A DNA stretch of 31,869 nt from positions 1-31,869 of IMG/VR virus record IMGVR_UViG_3300025168_000367; one strand, given 5' to 3'. The position numbers and the translations under genes are program-made. Positions 1-7,292 of this stretch are shown piece after piece; the first letter of the stretch is position 1; each line of letters begins with the position of its first letter. The stretch comes from a virus. The notes under the pieces were generated by a model, which did not search any database, had not been told where the DNA came from, and worked only from the letters and a program-made list of their open reading frames with translations.

Positions 1-93
1 ATAAAGTTATATGGTGTGTCTTAAATAATTAACTAGAAGAAATATATGGACTTAAATAAGAAATAATTAACACATATCTTCAATAAAAAATAT
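1..93 (+). other. Left-edge non-coding stretch, possible 3' end of an upstream gene
   Basis: Frame 1 is open from the window edge to a TAA at 22-24, so bases 1-24 could be the last seven codons of an upstream gene, but nothing identifies it. The rest, to the terminator at 94, is AT-rich and has no start codon with a good ribosome-binding site. Confidence 0.25.
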
Positions 94-116
94 CCACCTT
101 TTGGTGGGTTTTTTTT
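94..116 (+). terminator. Rho-independent terminator
   Basis: CCACC (94-98) pairs with GGTGG (103-107) around a TTTT loop, followed by an eight-T run at 109-116. An A-run at 85-90 gives some symmetry, so it could also act on the other strand. It separates the genes to the left from the fibre cluster. Confidence 0.85.
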
Positions 117-138
117 ATCCTGTCAGTCTTTTAATTGA

Positions 139-157
139 CTAAATAGAGCATAAATTA
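139..157 (+). promoter_or_regulatory. Late (gp55-type) promoter, double box
   Basis: CTAAATAG (139-146) is followed by ATAAATTA (150-157). Both resemble the T4 late-promoter box TATAAATA. The 24-nt block 138-161 recurs with one difference at 8955-8978, upstream of the tail sheath gene. It precedes the first fibre-cluster gene by about 20 bases. Confidence 0.6.
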
Positions 158-165
158 AAAAAGTC

Positions 166-171
166 GAGGAG
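166..171 (+). promoter_or_regulatory. Shine-Dalgarno that sets an AUC start
   Basis: GAGGAG at 166-171 is the best ribosome-binding site near the start of the first gene. Seven bases downstream lies ATC (179-181), not ATG, GTG or TTG. The frame is open back to a TAA at 140-142 and contains no standard start codon in between. Confidence 0.65.
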
Positions 172-178
172 AAATAAA

Positions 179-544
179 ATCGCCGCTTATCAAGAACTAA
201 CAATAGAGCAAGGTGCAACCTTTACTAGTAACTTAACTGTAGATGATTCTTCGGGAGACCCAGTTAATCTTACTGGTCACACTGGTTATGCTGTATTAAG
301 AAAAACTTATGACTCAACAACATCTAATAATTTTACCGTAACTGTAACATCAGCCACACTTGGCGAAATTAGTATGAAAATGCCTTCAGCTAATACAGCT
401 GCTCTAAAGCCAGGACGATATTGTTATGATTTAGTCGTTGCAAATAATGTAGTTAATTCATCTGGTGATTATACAAAAACTAGGGTTCTAGAGGGAATAG
501 TAACTGTAACTCCGGCTGTCACCACATCAACTGGAGCAGGATAA
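179..544 (+). CDS. Virion-associated (fibre cluster) protein with apparent AUC start
   Basis: This 121-aa reading frame has no conventional start. The first in-frame ATG is at 373, in the middle of a continuous protein-like sequence, whereas an ideal Shine-Dalgarno sits 7 nt before ATC at 179. The product would begin (M)AAYQELTIEQGATF, a beginning I associate with small conserved proteins near the tail-fibre genes of marine T4-like phages, where the first codon is normally ATG. It is beta-rich, with no signal peptide or membrane segment. Being first in a cluster of fibre-type genes behind a late promoter suggests a virion or fibre role, but the exact function is unknown. A one-base change (ATG to ATC) or a sequencing error would equally explain the missing start. 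Confidence 0.75.
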   Translation: MAAYQELTIEQGATFTSNLTVDDSSGDPVNLTGHTGYAVLRKTYDSTTSNNFTVTVTSATLGEISMKMPSANTAALKPGRYCYDLVVANNVVNSSGDYTKTRVLEGIVTVTPAVTTSTGAG

Positions 545-547
545 ATA
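540..547 (+). promoter_or_regulatory. Late promoter-like box
   Basis: GATAAATA overlaps the stop codon of the preceding gene and lies 27 bases before the next ATG. It matches the late box TATAAATA except at the first base. Confidence 0.45.
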
Positions 548-573
548 AGCATGTTAAATAAAAAGGAAGCGAA

Positions 574-804
574 ATGAATCCAATAGGAAAAGTTACCATA
601 AAAAAATCTGGTAGCACTACTATTTCAGCACCAGATTTTAAACAAACACCATCGCTGACTGTACCCGAACTGACAGATGTTACAACAGTAGGTCTTGAAA
701 ATTCATATGGTATATTTTATAAGTCAGCTTCTAATACATGGGCGGCAGGACCGGTTATTGCAACAGAAACAGAAATTGCAGTAATTACAGGCGGAACATT
801 TTAA
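574..804 (+). CDS. Small virion-associated protein ending in GGTF
   Basis: This 76-aa protein has an AAGGAAG ribosome-binding site just before its ATG. Pattern: a basic N-terminus (MNPIGKVTIKKSG), a Ser/Thr-rich middle, and ITGGTF at the C-terminus. The two genes that follow also end in GGTF although their bodies are unrelated, so the tail looks like a shared functional tag. A phrase in the middle (GLENSYGIFYKSASNTW) resembles the beta-hairpin repeats of fibre proteins. No enzymatic motif, signal peptide or membrane helix is visible. Fibre or baseplate accessory is inferred from position only. Confidence 0.7.
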   Translation: MNPIGKVTIKKSGSTTISAPDFKQTPSLTVPELTDVTTVGLENSYGIFYKSASNTWAAGPVIATETEIAVITGGTF

Positions 805-886
805 GAATAAACAAATACTTGAGTAATAATATTTTAATGAATTACCGAACAGATAGATAACAAAATATATTTTAGGATAAAAGAAA

Positions 887-2407
887 ATGTCAAATACAGT
901 AATTAAATTAAAATATGCTGTCTCTACTAGAACTCCGGCTGATAATGCATTAGCAGTAGGAGAAGCGGCTTACTCACAAACATCAAAAACCTTATTTCTT
1001 GGTGTAACTGGTGGTGGCGCCCCAATTAATATTGGTGGTCTTCACTATACTGAAACAATGGACGCTGCTACAGCAGCTGCAACTGCTAGTACATTGATGA
1101 AAAGAGATTCTTCTAATCAAGTTGCAGCTACTACATTTACTGGTGCTTTAGTTGGTAACGCAAGTACAGCCACAACGGCTGCTGCTTGGGCAACAGGCAG
1201 AACGATTTCTCTTACAGGCGATGTAACATATACATCAGCTGCATTAAATGGTGCTGGTGATGTTACTGGAGCGGCAACTTTATCGGCATCTGGTTCTGCA
1301 GGTACATACACAAAGATTACAGTTGATTCTAAAGGTAGAGCAACTGGTGGTGCTACAGCAAGAATAGACGAATTAGCAGCACCAACAAGTGCAGTCGCTT
1401 TTGGTAGTCAAAGAATAACAGCACTTGCTACTCCAACTGCTACAACTGATGCTGCAAATAAAGCATATGTTGATTCTGTAGTTCAAGGTCTAGACCCTAA
1501 AGCTTCAGCACAAGCTGCAACAACAGCTAGCATTACATTATCTGGTACACAGACGATTGATGGTATTGCTTTATCAGCTGGCGCCAGAGTTTTAGTTAAG
1601 AATCAATCAACCGCATCACAAAACGGAATATATGTAGTAGCTGCTGGTGCATGGGCAAGAAGTACTGATGCTGATACATTTGCTAAATTAGTTAGTGCAT
1701 ACTTATTCATTGAACAAGGCACAACTCAAGCAGATACTTCATTTACATGTACAGTCGATACTGGAGGTTCATTAGGTTCAACCGCCATTACATTTGTTCA
1801 ATTCAGTGGAGCAGGAACAAATACTGCTGGTACTGGTCTAACATTATCAGGTAATGCTTTTAGTATAACCAACACAGGCGTTAGTGCAGGTAATAAAGGT
1901 AGTGCAACTGCAGTGCCAGTTATAACTGTTAATGCTCAAGGACAAATTACAGGTTCAACAGACACGGATATTGCAATCGCAGCTTCACAAGTTGCTTCTG
2001 GAACATTAGCAATTGCTCGTGGTGGTACCAACGCAGCATCATTTACAAGTGGTCAAACAGTTGGATTTGATGGCACAAGATTAGTATCATTACCTGTTGC
2101 ATCTTTCAATCTAACAGGAAGTTTAGGTGCAACTAAAACCATAACTTCATTAACCGTTGATAGTTACGGAAGAACAACGGCTGCTACTGCAGCTGATATC
2201 GCAATCGCAGCTTCACAAGTTACATCGGGCTCATTTGCAGTGGGTACTGGTGGTACAGGAAGAACAACTCTAGCAGCAAATGGAGTATTAGTAGGAGCAG
2301 GAACAAGTGCAGTAACATCATTAAATTCATCTACAGAAGGCCATCTATTACAAGTAAACTCTTCAGGTGTTCCAGTATTTGACATGTTACAAGGTGGCAC
2401 ATTTTAA
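887..2407 (+). CDS. Tail fibre-like protein
   Basis: This 506-aa product is Ala/Thr/Ser/Gly-rich and built of fibre modules. Residues 1-50 carry the short module KLKY...LAVGEAAYS...LFLGV found at the start of many phage fibres. Around residue 200 is the widespread segment ANKAYVDSVVQGLDPKAS, followed by IDGIALSAGARVLVKNQ and QNGIYVVAAGAWARSTDAD, a module found in fibres of many unrelated tailed phages and prophages. The C-terminal third has repeats of AIAASQV.SG.....GGT. It ends LQGGTF. This module exchanges readily between phages, so the gene probably carries host-recognition diversity. It lies between two other GGTF-ended genes. Which fibre (long, short or whisker-like) cannot be told. Confidence 0.85.
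   Translation: MSNTVIKLKYAVSTRTPADNALAVGEAAYSQTSKTLFLGVTGGGAPINIGGLHYTETMDAATAAATASTLMKRDSSNQVAATTFTGALVGNASTATTAAAWATGRTISLTGDVTYTSAALNGAGDVTGAATLSASGSAGTYTKITVDSKGRATGGATARIDELAAPTSAVAFGSQRITALATPTATTDAANKAYVDSVVQGLDPKASAQAATTASITLSGTQTIDGIALSAGARVLVKNQSTASQNGIYVVAAGAWARSTDADTFAKLVSAYLFIEQGTTQADTSFTCTVDTGGSLGSTAITFVQFSGAGTNTAGTGLTLSGNAFSITNTGVSAGNKGSATAVPVITVNAQGQITGSTDTDIAIAASQVASGTLAIARGGTNAASFTSGQTVGFDGTRLVSLPVASFNLTGSLGATKTITSLTVDSYGRTTAATAADIAIAASQVTSGSFAVGTGGTGRTTLAANGVLVGAGTSAVTSLNSSTEGHLLQVNSSGVPVFDMLQGGTF
1973..2221 (+). repeat. Internal direct repeat in the fibre gene
   Basis: An identical 21-base stretch (beginning gcaatcgcagcttcac) occurs at 1973-1993 and 2201-2221, 228 bases apart and in the same frame. 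It encodes the repeated AIAASQV fibre phrase, so it reflects protein repeat structure and a possible recombination point. Confidence 0.7.
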
Positions 2408-2434
2408 TTAAACATATTATGAGAGGTCTATATC

Positions 2435-3007
2435 ATGGCAGAAACCAACGACAAGTTTTTAAGTAAGTATAATGAAATAATTTTTGAGAATTTAGATTCA
2501 ATATTAAGACAGAATATGATGTTTCAAACACAAATATCATTTCTAGAAGAAGCAGTTAAAGATAAAGAGCAGTTAGAGAAGAATCTATATGCTAAAGAAT
2601 CAGAAATTGATTTAACAAGTGAACTTGCTCATTTAAGAAGTGAGTTAAAAGATAAAGAAGAAATTTTAGCTATATCAGGAGATGGAAGTCCTGATGCTCA
2701 TAGATTACAAAATGCATTGAATACTCAAATGAAAGATGCAACAGTTAGAAAAAGGCAAATAGAAAACTTAGAGTCTGAAAAAATAGTTGATAAGAAAACT
2801 ATTTCTGAACAAAGAAAATATATTCAGAAGTTAGAAAAGATGTTGCCAAAAGAAAAGAAAATTAGAGTACTTCCAAAAACTGTGCCAAAAGTAGTTGCTA
2901 AAAAAGTAGTTGCTAAAAATGTAGTTAAGAAAAATAAAGTAAAAGAAGATAGATTCGATTTAATAATGAAATCAGATGAAGATGTTTCTTCTGGTGGAAC
3001 TTTTTAG
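2435..3007 (+). CDS. Coiled-coil virion-associated protein ending in GGTF
   Basis: This 190-aa protein starts at an ATG preceded by a GAGAGG ribosome-binding site. Residues about 10-140 are heptad-rich, charged helix (QISFLEEAVKDKEQLEKNL, HLRSELKDKEEIL), predicting a long coiled coil. Residues about 140-172 form a Lys/Val/Pro-rich basic stretch with repeated VVAKK. The end is SSGGTF, as in the two upstream genes. I do not recognise the family. Position among fibre genes and the shared C-terminus suggest a structural or fibre-assembly role, such as an oligomerising rod or chaperone. No membrane segment or signal peptide is present. Confidence 0.75.
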   Translation: MAETNDKFLSKYNEIIFENLDSILRQNMMFQTQISFLEEAVKDKEQLEKNLYAKESEIDLTSELAHLRSELKDKEEILAISGDGSPDAHRLQNALNTQMKDATVRKRQIENLESEKIVDKKTISEQRKYIQKLEKMLPKEKKIRVLPKTVPKVVAKKVVAKNVVKKNKVKEDRFDLIMKSDEDVSSGGTF

Positions 3008-3021
3008 GCATACTGAATTAA

Positions 3022-3438
3022 ATGGCAAAGAAAACCGAAATCAAAGTATTAAATTCTGGAACTGCAAGTGCAGTACCGTCTCTTGGTGTTATAGCTATTG
3101 GCGAATTAGCCATAAACTATTCTGATGGTATTATCTATTTTAAAACTGCAGCTAATACTCTTGGTCAAATAAAAACCACGCAAGTAGCAGGTCTAAATAC
3201 AGAAATTCAATTCAACAACTCCGGTTCATTTGCAGGTAATTCAGCAGTAACATTTTCTGCGGCTCAAAGTAAAGTTACAGTGCCAGGATTAAGTGTTCGT
3301 GGAGCATATAGTTTACCTATAGCTGATGGTTCCGCAGGTACGGTATTAACAACAGATGGCTCGGGTGCTGTTACTTTTGCAGCTGCTTCAGGCGCTACAA
3401 TTGGTGATGTACTCGCTCTCTCAATTGCATTAGGATAA
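3022..3438 (+). CDS. Short tail fibre-like protein
   Basis: This 138-aa product has the fibre N-terminal module in clear form: EIKVLNSGTAS...LGVIAIGELAINYSDGIIYFKTA, the GELAIN..DG..Y.K pattern of many phage fibres. Then come TEIQFNNSGSFAGNSAVTF and DGSAGTVLTTDGSGAVTF, both common in marine phage fibre-like proteins. It ends LALSIALG and lacks the GGTF tail of the three upstream genes. It stops 10 bases before the neck gene gp13. It may be a truncated fibre or an adaptor made mainly of the attachment module; T4 has no clear equivalent here. Confidence 0.75.
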   Translation: MAKKTEIKVLNSGTASAVPSLGVIAIGELAINYSDGIIYFKTAANTLGQIKTTQVAGLNTEIQFNNSGSFAGNSAVTFSAAQSKVTVPGLSVRGAYSLPIADGSAGTVLTTDGSGAVTFAAASGATIGDVLALSIALG

Positions 3439-3448
3439 AAGGTAGATT

Positions 3449-4402
3449 ATGTCAAAACCAGCAACTAGAAATCAACACAAAGATTACTGCTTACGCAGAC
3501 TCGGACATCCTGTCATTGAGATTAATGTAGATGATGACCAAGTAGAAGACCGTATTGATGATTCAATACAATTCTTTCAAGACTATCATTTTGACGGCGT
3601 AGAAAAGATGTATTTAAAACATCAAATTACAGCTGAAGATGTTAGTCGCAAATGGATATATGCTCCTGATAGTGTTGTATTTGTAACTGGCGTAATGCCA
3701 TTTACTGACACATCTGGAATGGGAATGTTTGATATTAGATATCAATTAAGATTAAATGATTTATTTGATTTTACATCTGTATCATATGTATCTTATGAAA
3801 TTACAATGCAACATCTTAGAACACTAGAGTTGTTAATGGTAGGTACACCTCAATTTAGATTTAACCGACACCAAAATAGAGTTATGCTAGATATTGACTG
3901 GACATTAGATGTTTCTCCTGGCGATTATGTTGTTATTGAATGTTATAGAGCATTACAACCAGATTTGATTAATATAACAGGTACATTAAGTGCTGTAACT
4001 ACAGCCAATACACTCACAGGAACTGGAACAACATTTGACCAACAACTTCTTGAGAATGACTTTATAACATTGAGTGATGGAAAACAAGTACAAGTTAATA
4101 AAATATTATCTCCAACAATCATACATTTAAAAGAAAATCCAACAGCTGCTATAACTAACGGAACTGCTGTTATAGAAGGAGTATCAGATGTTTGGAATGA
4201 TAGATTCTTAAAACAATATAGCACTGCTAAGATAAAATATCAATGGGGTAGCAACTTAAGTAAATTTGCTGGCATACAAATGCCTGGTGGAGTAACTTTA
4301 GATGGTCCTCGAATTATGGAAGAAGCTCGAGTCGAAATCGAAAAGATAGAAGAAGAAATGCAGGTAATGAATGTTCTTCCATCTGAAATATTTTATGGAT
4401 AA
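3449..4402 (+). CDS. 13: Neck protein gp13 (head completion)
   Basis: This 317-aa product matches T4 gp13, which with gp14 forms the neck that closes the DNA-filled head and joins it to the tail. The N-terminus CLRRLGHPVIEINVDDDQV and YHFDG, and the C-terminus LPGGVTLDG-like phrase (MPGGVTLDGPRIMEEARVE), correspond to the same blocks in T4 gp13. Length is close to T4's 309. Residues about 175-245 are beta-rich and fibre-like (GTGTTFDQQLLENDFITLSD) and look like an added small domain. The gene opens the run gp13, gp14, gp15, gp16, gp17, the usual T4 order. Confidence 0.92.
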   Translation: MSKPATRNQHKDYCLRRLGHPVIEINVDDDQVEDRIDDSIQFFQDYHFDGVEKMYLKHQITAEDVSRKWIYAPDSVVFVTGVMPFTDTSGMGMFDIRYQLRLNDLFDFTSVSYVSYEITMQHLRTLELLMVGTPQFRFNRHQNRVMLDIDWTLDVSPGDYVVIECYRALQPDLINITGTLSAVTTANTLTGTGTTFDQQLLENDFITLSDGKQVQVNKILSPTIIHLKENPTAAITNGTAVIEGVSDVWNDRFLKQYSTAKIKYQWGSNLSKFAGIQMPGGVTLDGPRIMEEARVEIEKIEEEMQVMNVLPSEIFYG

Positions 4403-4408
4403 TTAACC

Positions 4409-5311
4409 ATGGGAACTAATCTATATTTTAATAATTTTCCTAAGGGCATAACACAAGAACAACTGACTGTTGAAGACCTTGTGATTGAAGCGATGAAGAT
4501 GTATGGTATGGATGTTTGGTACATGCCACGCACCTCTGGTGATGTCGTAGACTACATCTATGGCGAAGACCCATTAAAACAATATATGTCTGCATTTTCT
4601 CTTGAGATGTATCTAGAAAATATTACTGGTATGGATGGCGAAGGCGATTTCATATCTAAATTTGGTTTAGAAATACGAGATGAGATAACACTTCTTATGT
4701 CTCGTAGAAGATTTGGTATGATGGCTAATCAAAAGAGGCCTAATGAAGGTGATTTAATTTATGTTCCTGTGGTAGATGCCTTTTTTGAAATTACATTTGT
4801 TGAACACGAAAATGACCAAGCAATGTATCACACATTAGGTCGTGGCCGTGGTGGTAATGTTTATGTCTATGCTTTAAAACTTAAACAGTTTGTATTCTCT
4901 AATGAACTTGTTAGTACAGGTGTTGATGAAATTGATACAGTAATAAGAAAGTTTTATCCAAGAACAAGACAAACTATTCAAAATATGCACCAAGGTAAGT
5001 TTGTTAATGATGAGATTGTATATCAACCATTGGTTGCAGCAAGACCAGCTTTAGCTAATTCAACTGCTCGTGCAATTGTATTTGATTTTAATCCAAACAC
5101 TTCAATTGATATTATTAGAGTTCAAGGAACATTTGCAAACGGAGCTAATTTAATTGGCAACACATCAAGTTCAATTGCAACAATAAATATTGTTGATGAA
5201 AACTTTAATGCTAATAATGCATTTGAATCAATAGACGATAATATGAGATTTGAAGCTGAAGCCGATTCTATAATTGACTTTACAGAAACAAATCCTTTTG
5301 GGGAAGCATAA
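4409..5311 (+). CDS. 14: Neck protein gp14
   Basis: This 300-aa product is the partner of gp13 in the head-to-tail neck. The conserved N-terminal half has LVIEAMKMYGMDVWYMPR, then DEITLLMSRRRF and GDLIYVPVVDAFFEITFVE, as in the T4 gp14 family. It is longer than T4's 256 aa. The excess lies around residues 200-262 (VFDFNPNTSIDIIRVQGTF, ANLIGNTSSSIATI), a small beta-rich insert of a type frequent in marine phage structural proteins. It follows gp13 by 6 bases and its stop abuts the gp15 start. Confidence 0.92.
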   Translation: MGTNLYFNNFPKGITQEQLTVEDLVIEAMKMYGMDVWYMPRTSGDVVDYIYGEDPLKQYMSAFSLEMYLENITGMDGEGDFISKFGLEIRDEITLLMSRRRFGMMANQKRPNEGDLIYVPVVDAFFEITFVEHENDQAMYHTLGRGRGGNVYVYALKLKQFVFSNELVSTGVDEIDTVIRKFYPRTRQTIQNMHQGKFVNDEIVYQPLVAARPALANSTARAIVFDFNPNTSIDIIRVQGTFANGANLIGNTSSSIATINIVDENFNANNAFESIDDNMRFEAEADSIIDFTETNPFGEA

Positions 5312-6355
5312 ATGCTAGGTAACTCACACTTTTATAATCGTACTATGAGAAAAGTCATTGTAGCTTTTGGCTCAATGTTTAATGATATTGTATTACAAAG
5401 ATATACAGCTGACGGTGTAACTGCTAAAGAGCATTTTAAAGTTCCTTTGTCTTATGGTGCCAAAGAAAAATATATAACAAGAATCACATCTGACCCTAAT
5501 TTAACAAAAGCTGTTCAGTCGGTTGTACCTCGTATTTCATTTGAGTTATCAGGATTAGATTATGATACAACTAGAAAACAATTATCTAGTGTAATGAACT
5601 TTGCAGCTAATACAGCTTCAAGTAATAATCTTAGAACACAATATGTTCCTGTTCCTTATAACTTTCAGTTTAACATGTCTCTTTATGTAAGAAATACTGA
5701 AGACGGCACACAAATTCTAGAACAGATATTACCATTTTTTACACCAGACTTTACTGTTACTGTAGATTTTATTTCTGGCATGGACCAAAAATATGATATG
5801 CCTGTAGTTTTAACTTCTGTTACACCAAGTATAGATTATGAAGGTGATATGACAACTACCCGATTGATTATTTGGGATTTAACATTTACCGCAAAAGGTT
5901 ATATATGGCCTCCAGTTAAAGAAGGTAAAGTAATTCGCCAAGCAAATACAAACCTCTACATAGAAACAGCTACAAAAACTTCTCAGAAAGTTTTTATTAA
6001 TGATTGGGCTAATAATCATTCTAATGTAACTACTGGAAAAAGTAACTATTTTATTGATGAAGAAACTATCTTTGCAACTAAAACCACAGATGGTAAAAAT
6101 ATAGATGTTAAAGGTGATATGGCTTACTTCAGTAATTCTAATACTGGAATCGTAATTGTAAGTAACCTAAATACTTTATTGAAAGCAAACGATATAATTG
6201 AAGGTGCTACATCACATGCATCTTATACTGTAAAAAGTGTCGATAAAGAACCACTTAGAACAGTTATAATTACAACCACACCAGACCCAGCTACAGCTAA
6301 CGCTGAAGACGAGTATGGATTTTCCGAAACAATAACTGAGTGGCCACTTACATAA
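5312..6355 (+). CDS. 15: Tail sheath stabiliser gp15
   Basis: This 347-aa product is the tail terminator that caps the sheath and docks the tail to the neck. Matching T4 gp15 blocks are HFYNRTMRKVIVAFGSMFND, VPLSYGAKEKYI, VPRISFELSGLDYD and the C-terminal WDLTFTAKGYIWPPV. T4 gp15 is 272 aa. The additional C-terminal part (about 215-347) includes a beta-rich segment at 265-310 (LKANDIIEGATSHASYTV) that resembles the additions in gp13 and gp14. The start abuts the gp14 stop, and the stop overlaps the gp16 ATG by one base. Confidence 0.92.
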   Translation: MLGNSHFYNRTMRKVIVAFGSMFNDIVLQRYTADGVTAKEHFKVPLSYGAKEKYITRITSDPNLTKAVQSVVPRISFELSGLDYDTTRKQLSSVMNFAANTASSNNLRTQYVPVPYNFQFNMSLYVRNTEDGTQILEQILPFFTPDFTVTVDFISGMDQKYDMPVVLTSVTPSIDYEGDMTTTRLIIWDLTFTAKGYIWPPVKEGKVIRQANTNLYIETATKTSQKVFINDWANNHSNVTTGKSNYFIDEETIFATKTTDGKNIDVKGDMAYFSNSNTGIVIVSNLNTLLKANDIIEGATSHASYTVKSVDKEPLRTVIITTTPDPATANAEDEYGFSETITEWPLT

Positions 6356-6828
6356 TGAGTAAAACTAACGATAAGTTATCAGAACTTTTCAATGTAGATA
6401 ATGAGAAAGACTTTGTTCCTACAATGGAAATTTTACCTGTTCAAACAAAAAAACACGAGATTGTTCCTGTCAAAGAAGTAGCAGAACAAGACACCGAATT
6501 TGCTAGAGAAAACATCAAAGGTTTAATTAATAAAGGTGGTGAGGCTTTAGATAATCTTCTAGCTGTTGCTAGAGAGTCTGAACACCCTAGAGCATATGAA
6601 GTAGCTGCTGCAATGATTAAGAATCTATCTGATTCCAATAAAGATTTGTTAAATATACAAAAAACTCGTAGAGATTTGACGAAAGATGAGAATGGAATTG
6701 CAGGAAATACAAAAAATATGAATATAGATAAGGCTCTTTTTGTTGGTTCTACAACAGAATTGATTAAAGCTTTGAATGATGTAGAAAAAAACACGATTAA
6801 AGATGTGACTCCTGAGAAAGATAAATAG
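6355..6828 (+). CDS. 16: Small terminase subunit gp16
   Basis: This 157-aa product regulates the packaging motor and selects DNA for headful packaging. I chose the ATG at 6355, which overlaps the gp15 stop (ATAATG); a GTG at 6340 would add five residues and overlap gp15 further. The middle is helical (AREN... EHPRAYEVAAAMIKNLSDSN), and the C-terminal phrase NMNIDKALFVGSTTELIKAL matches the T4 gp16 block QMNIQNATVFMGSPTELM. Length is near T4's 164. Its stop codon lies in a late-promoter-like box that may drive the next gene. Confidence 0.9.
   Translation: MSKTNDKLSELFNVDNEKDFVPTMEILPVQTKKHEIVPVKEVAEQDTEFARENIKGLINKGGEALDNLLAVARESEHPRAYEVAAAMIKNLSDSNKDLLNIQKTRRDLTKDENGIAGNTKNMNIDKALFVGSTTELIKALNDVEKNTIKDVTPEKDK
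6820..6828 (+). promoter_or_regulatory. Late promoter-like box before the Dps gene
   Basis: GATAAATAG overlaps the gp16 stop and ends 18 bases before the ATG of the Dps-like gene. A late class would place Dps expression with virion genes. Confidence 0.45.
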
Positions 6829-6846
6829 AAGATAAAAGGATATAAT

Positions 6847-7284
6847 ATGGATGAAACACTTAATGAAATGATGAAGAAAGTTCTTGCTGATACATTTGCT
6901 TTGTATCTCAAGACACACAACTATCATTGGAATATAGAAGGTTCAAATTTCCCTCAATACCATGAATTTTTTGGTAAACTATACTTAGAACTATTTGCAT
7001 CAGTAGACACTATCGCAGAACAAATTCGTGCCCTAGACTCTTATGCTCCAGGTTCATTTTCTCGCTTTCAAGAACTATCAGATATCGAAGACGAACTAAC
7101 AGTACCAAATGGTATTGAAATGGCCACAAAATTATTAGAAGACAATGAGGTTGTTATGGCTTCATTATCAATGACATTACAATTAGCAACTGAACTTGAC
7201 AAACAAGGATTAATAAACTTTTTAGCAAATCGAATAGACATTCATAGCACACATCGCTGGATGCTTAGAAGTATTATTAAATAA
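6847..7284 (+). CDS. Dps/ferritin-like ferroxidase
   Basis: This 145-aa four-helix protein belongs to the Dps family, dodecamers that oxidise Fe(II) with peroxide, store iron and often coat DNA. The ferroxidase pattern is complete: H27-W28, H39, D54 and E58 lie in THNYHWNIEGSNFPQYHEFF and SVDTIAEQIRAL, with the same spacing as E. coli Dps H51, H63, D78 and E82. There is no Lys-rich N-terminal tail, so DNA binding in the E. coli manner is not evident. A second His/Arg-rich helix ends the protein (RIDIHSTHRWMLRSIIK). It sits between the two terminase subunits, 9 bases before gp17, which is unusual. Possible jobs are protecting packaged DNA or scavenging iron or peroxide in the infected cell. 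Confidence 0.93.
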   Translation: MDETLNEMMKKVLADTFALYLKTHNYHWNIEGSNFPQYHEFFGKLYLELFASVDTIAEQIRALDSYAPGSFSRFQELSDIEDELTVPNGIEMATKLLEDNEVVMASLSMTLQLATELDKQGLINFLANRIDIHSTHRWMLRSIIK

Positions 7285-7292
7285 ATTACATT

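Noticed and set aside
1965-2260. Spaced repeats in the fibre gene as a CRISPR-like array
   Set aside because: Only two copies, in frame, coding for a repeated fibre phrase; no array structure.
6441-6920. Minus-strand open frame of 159 codons opposite gp16 and Dps, and another at 6649-6927
   Set aside because: Both lie antisense to well-recognised genes, have no ribosome-binding site and encode low-complexity hydrophobic sequence expected from the complement of charged helices.
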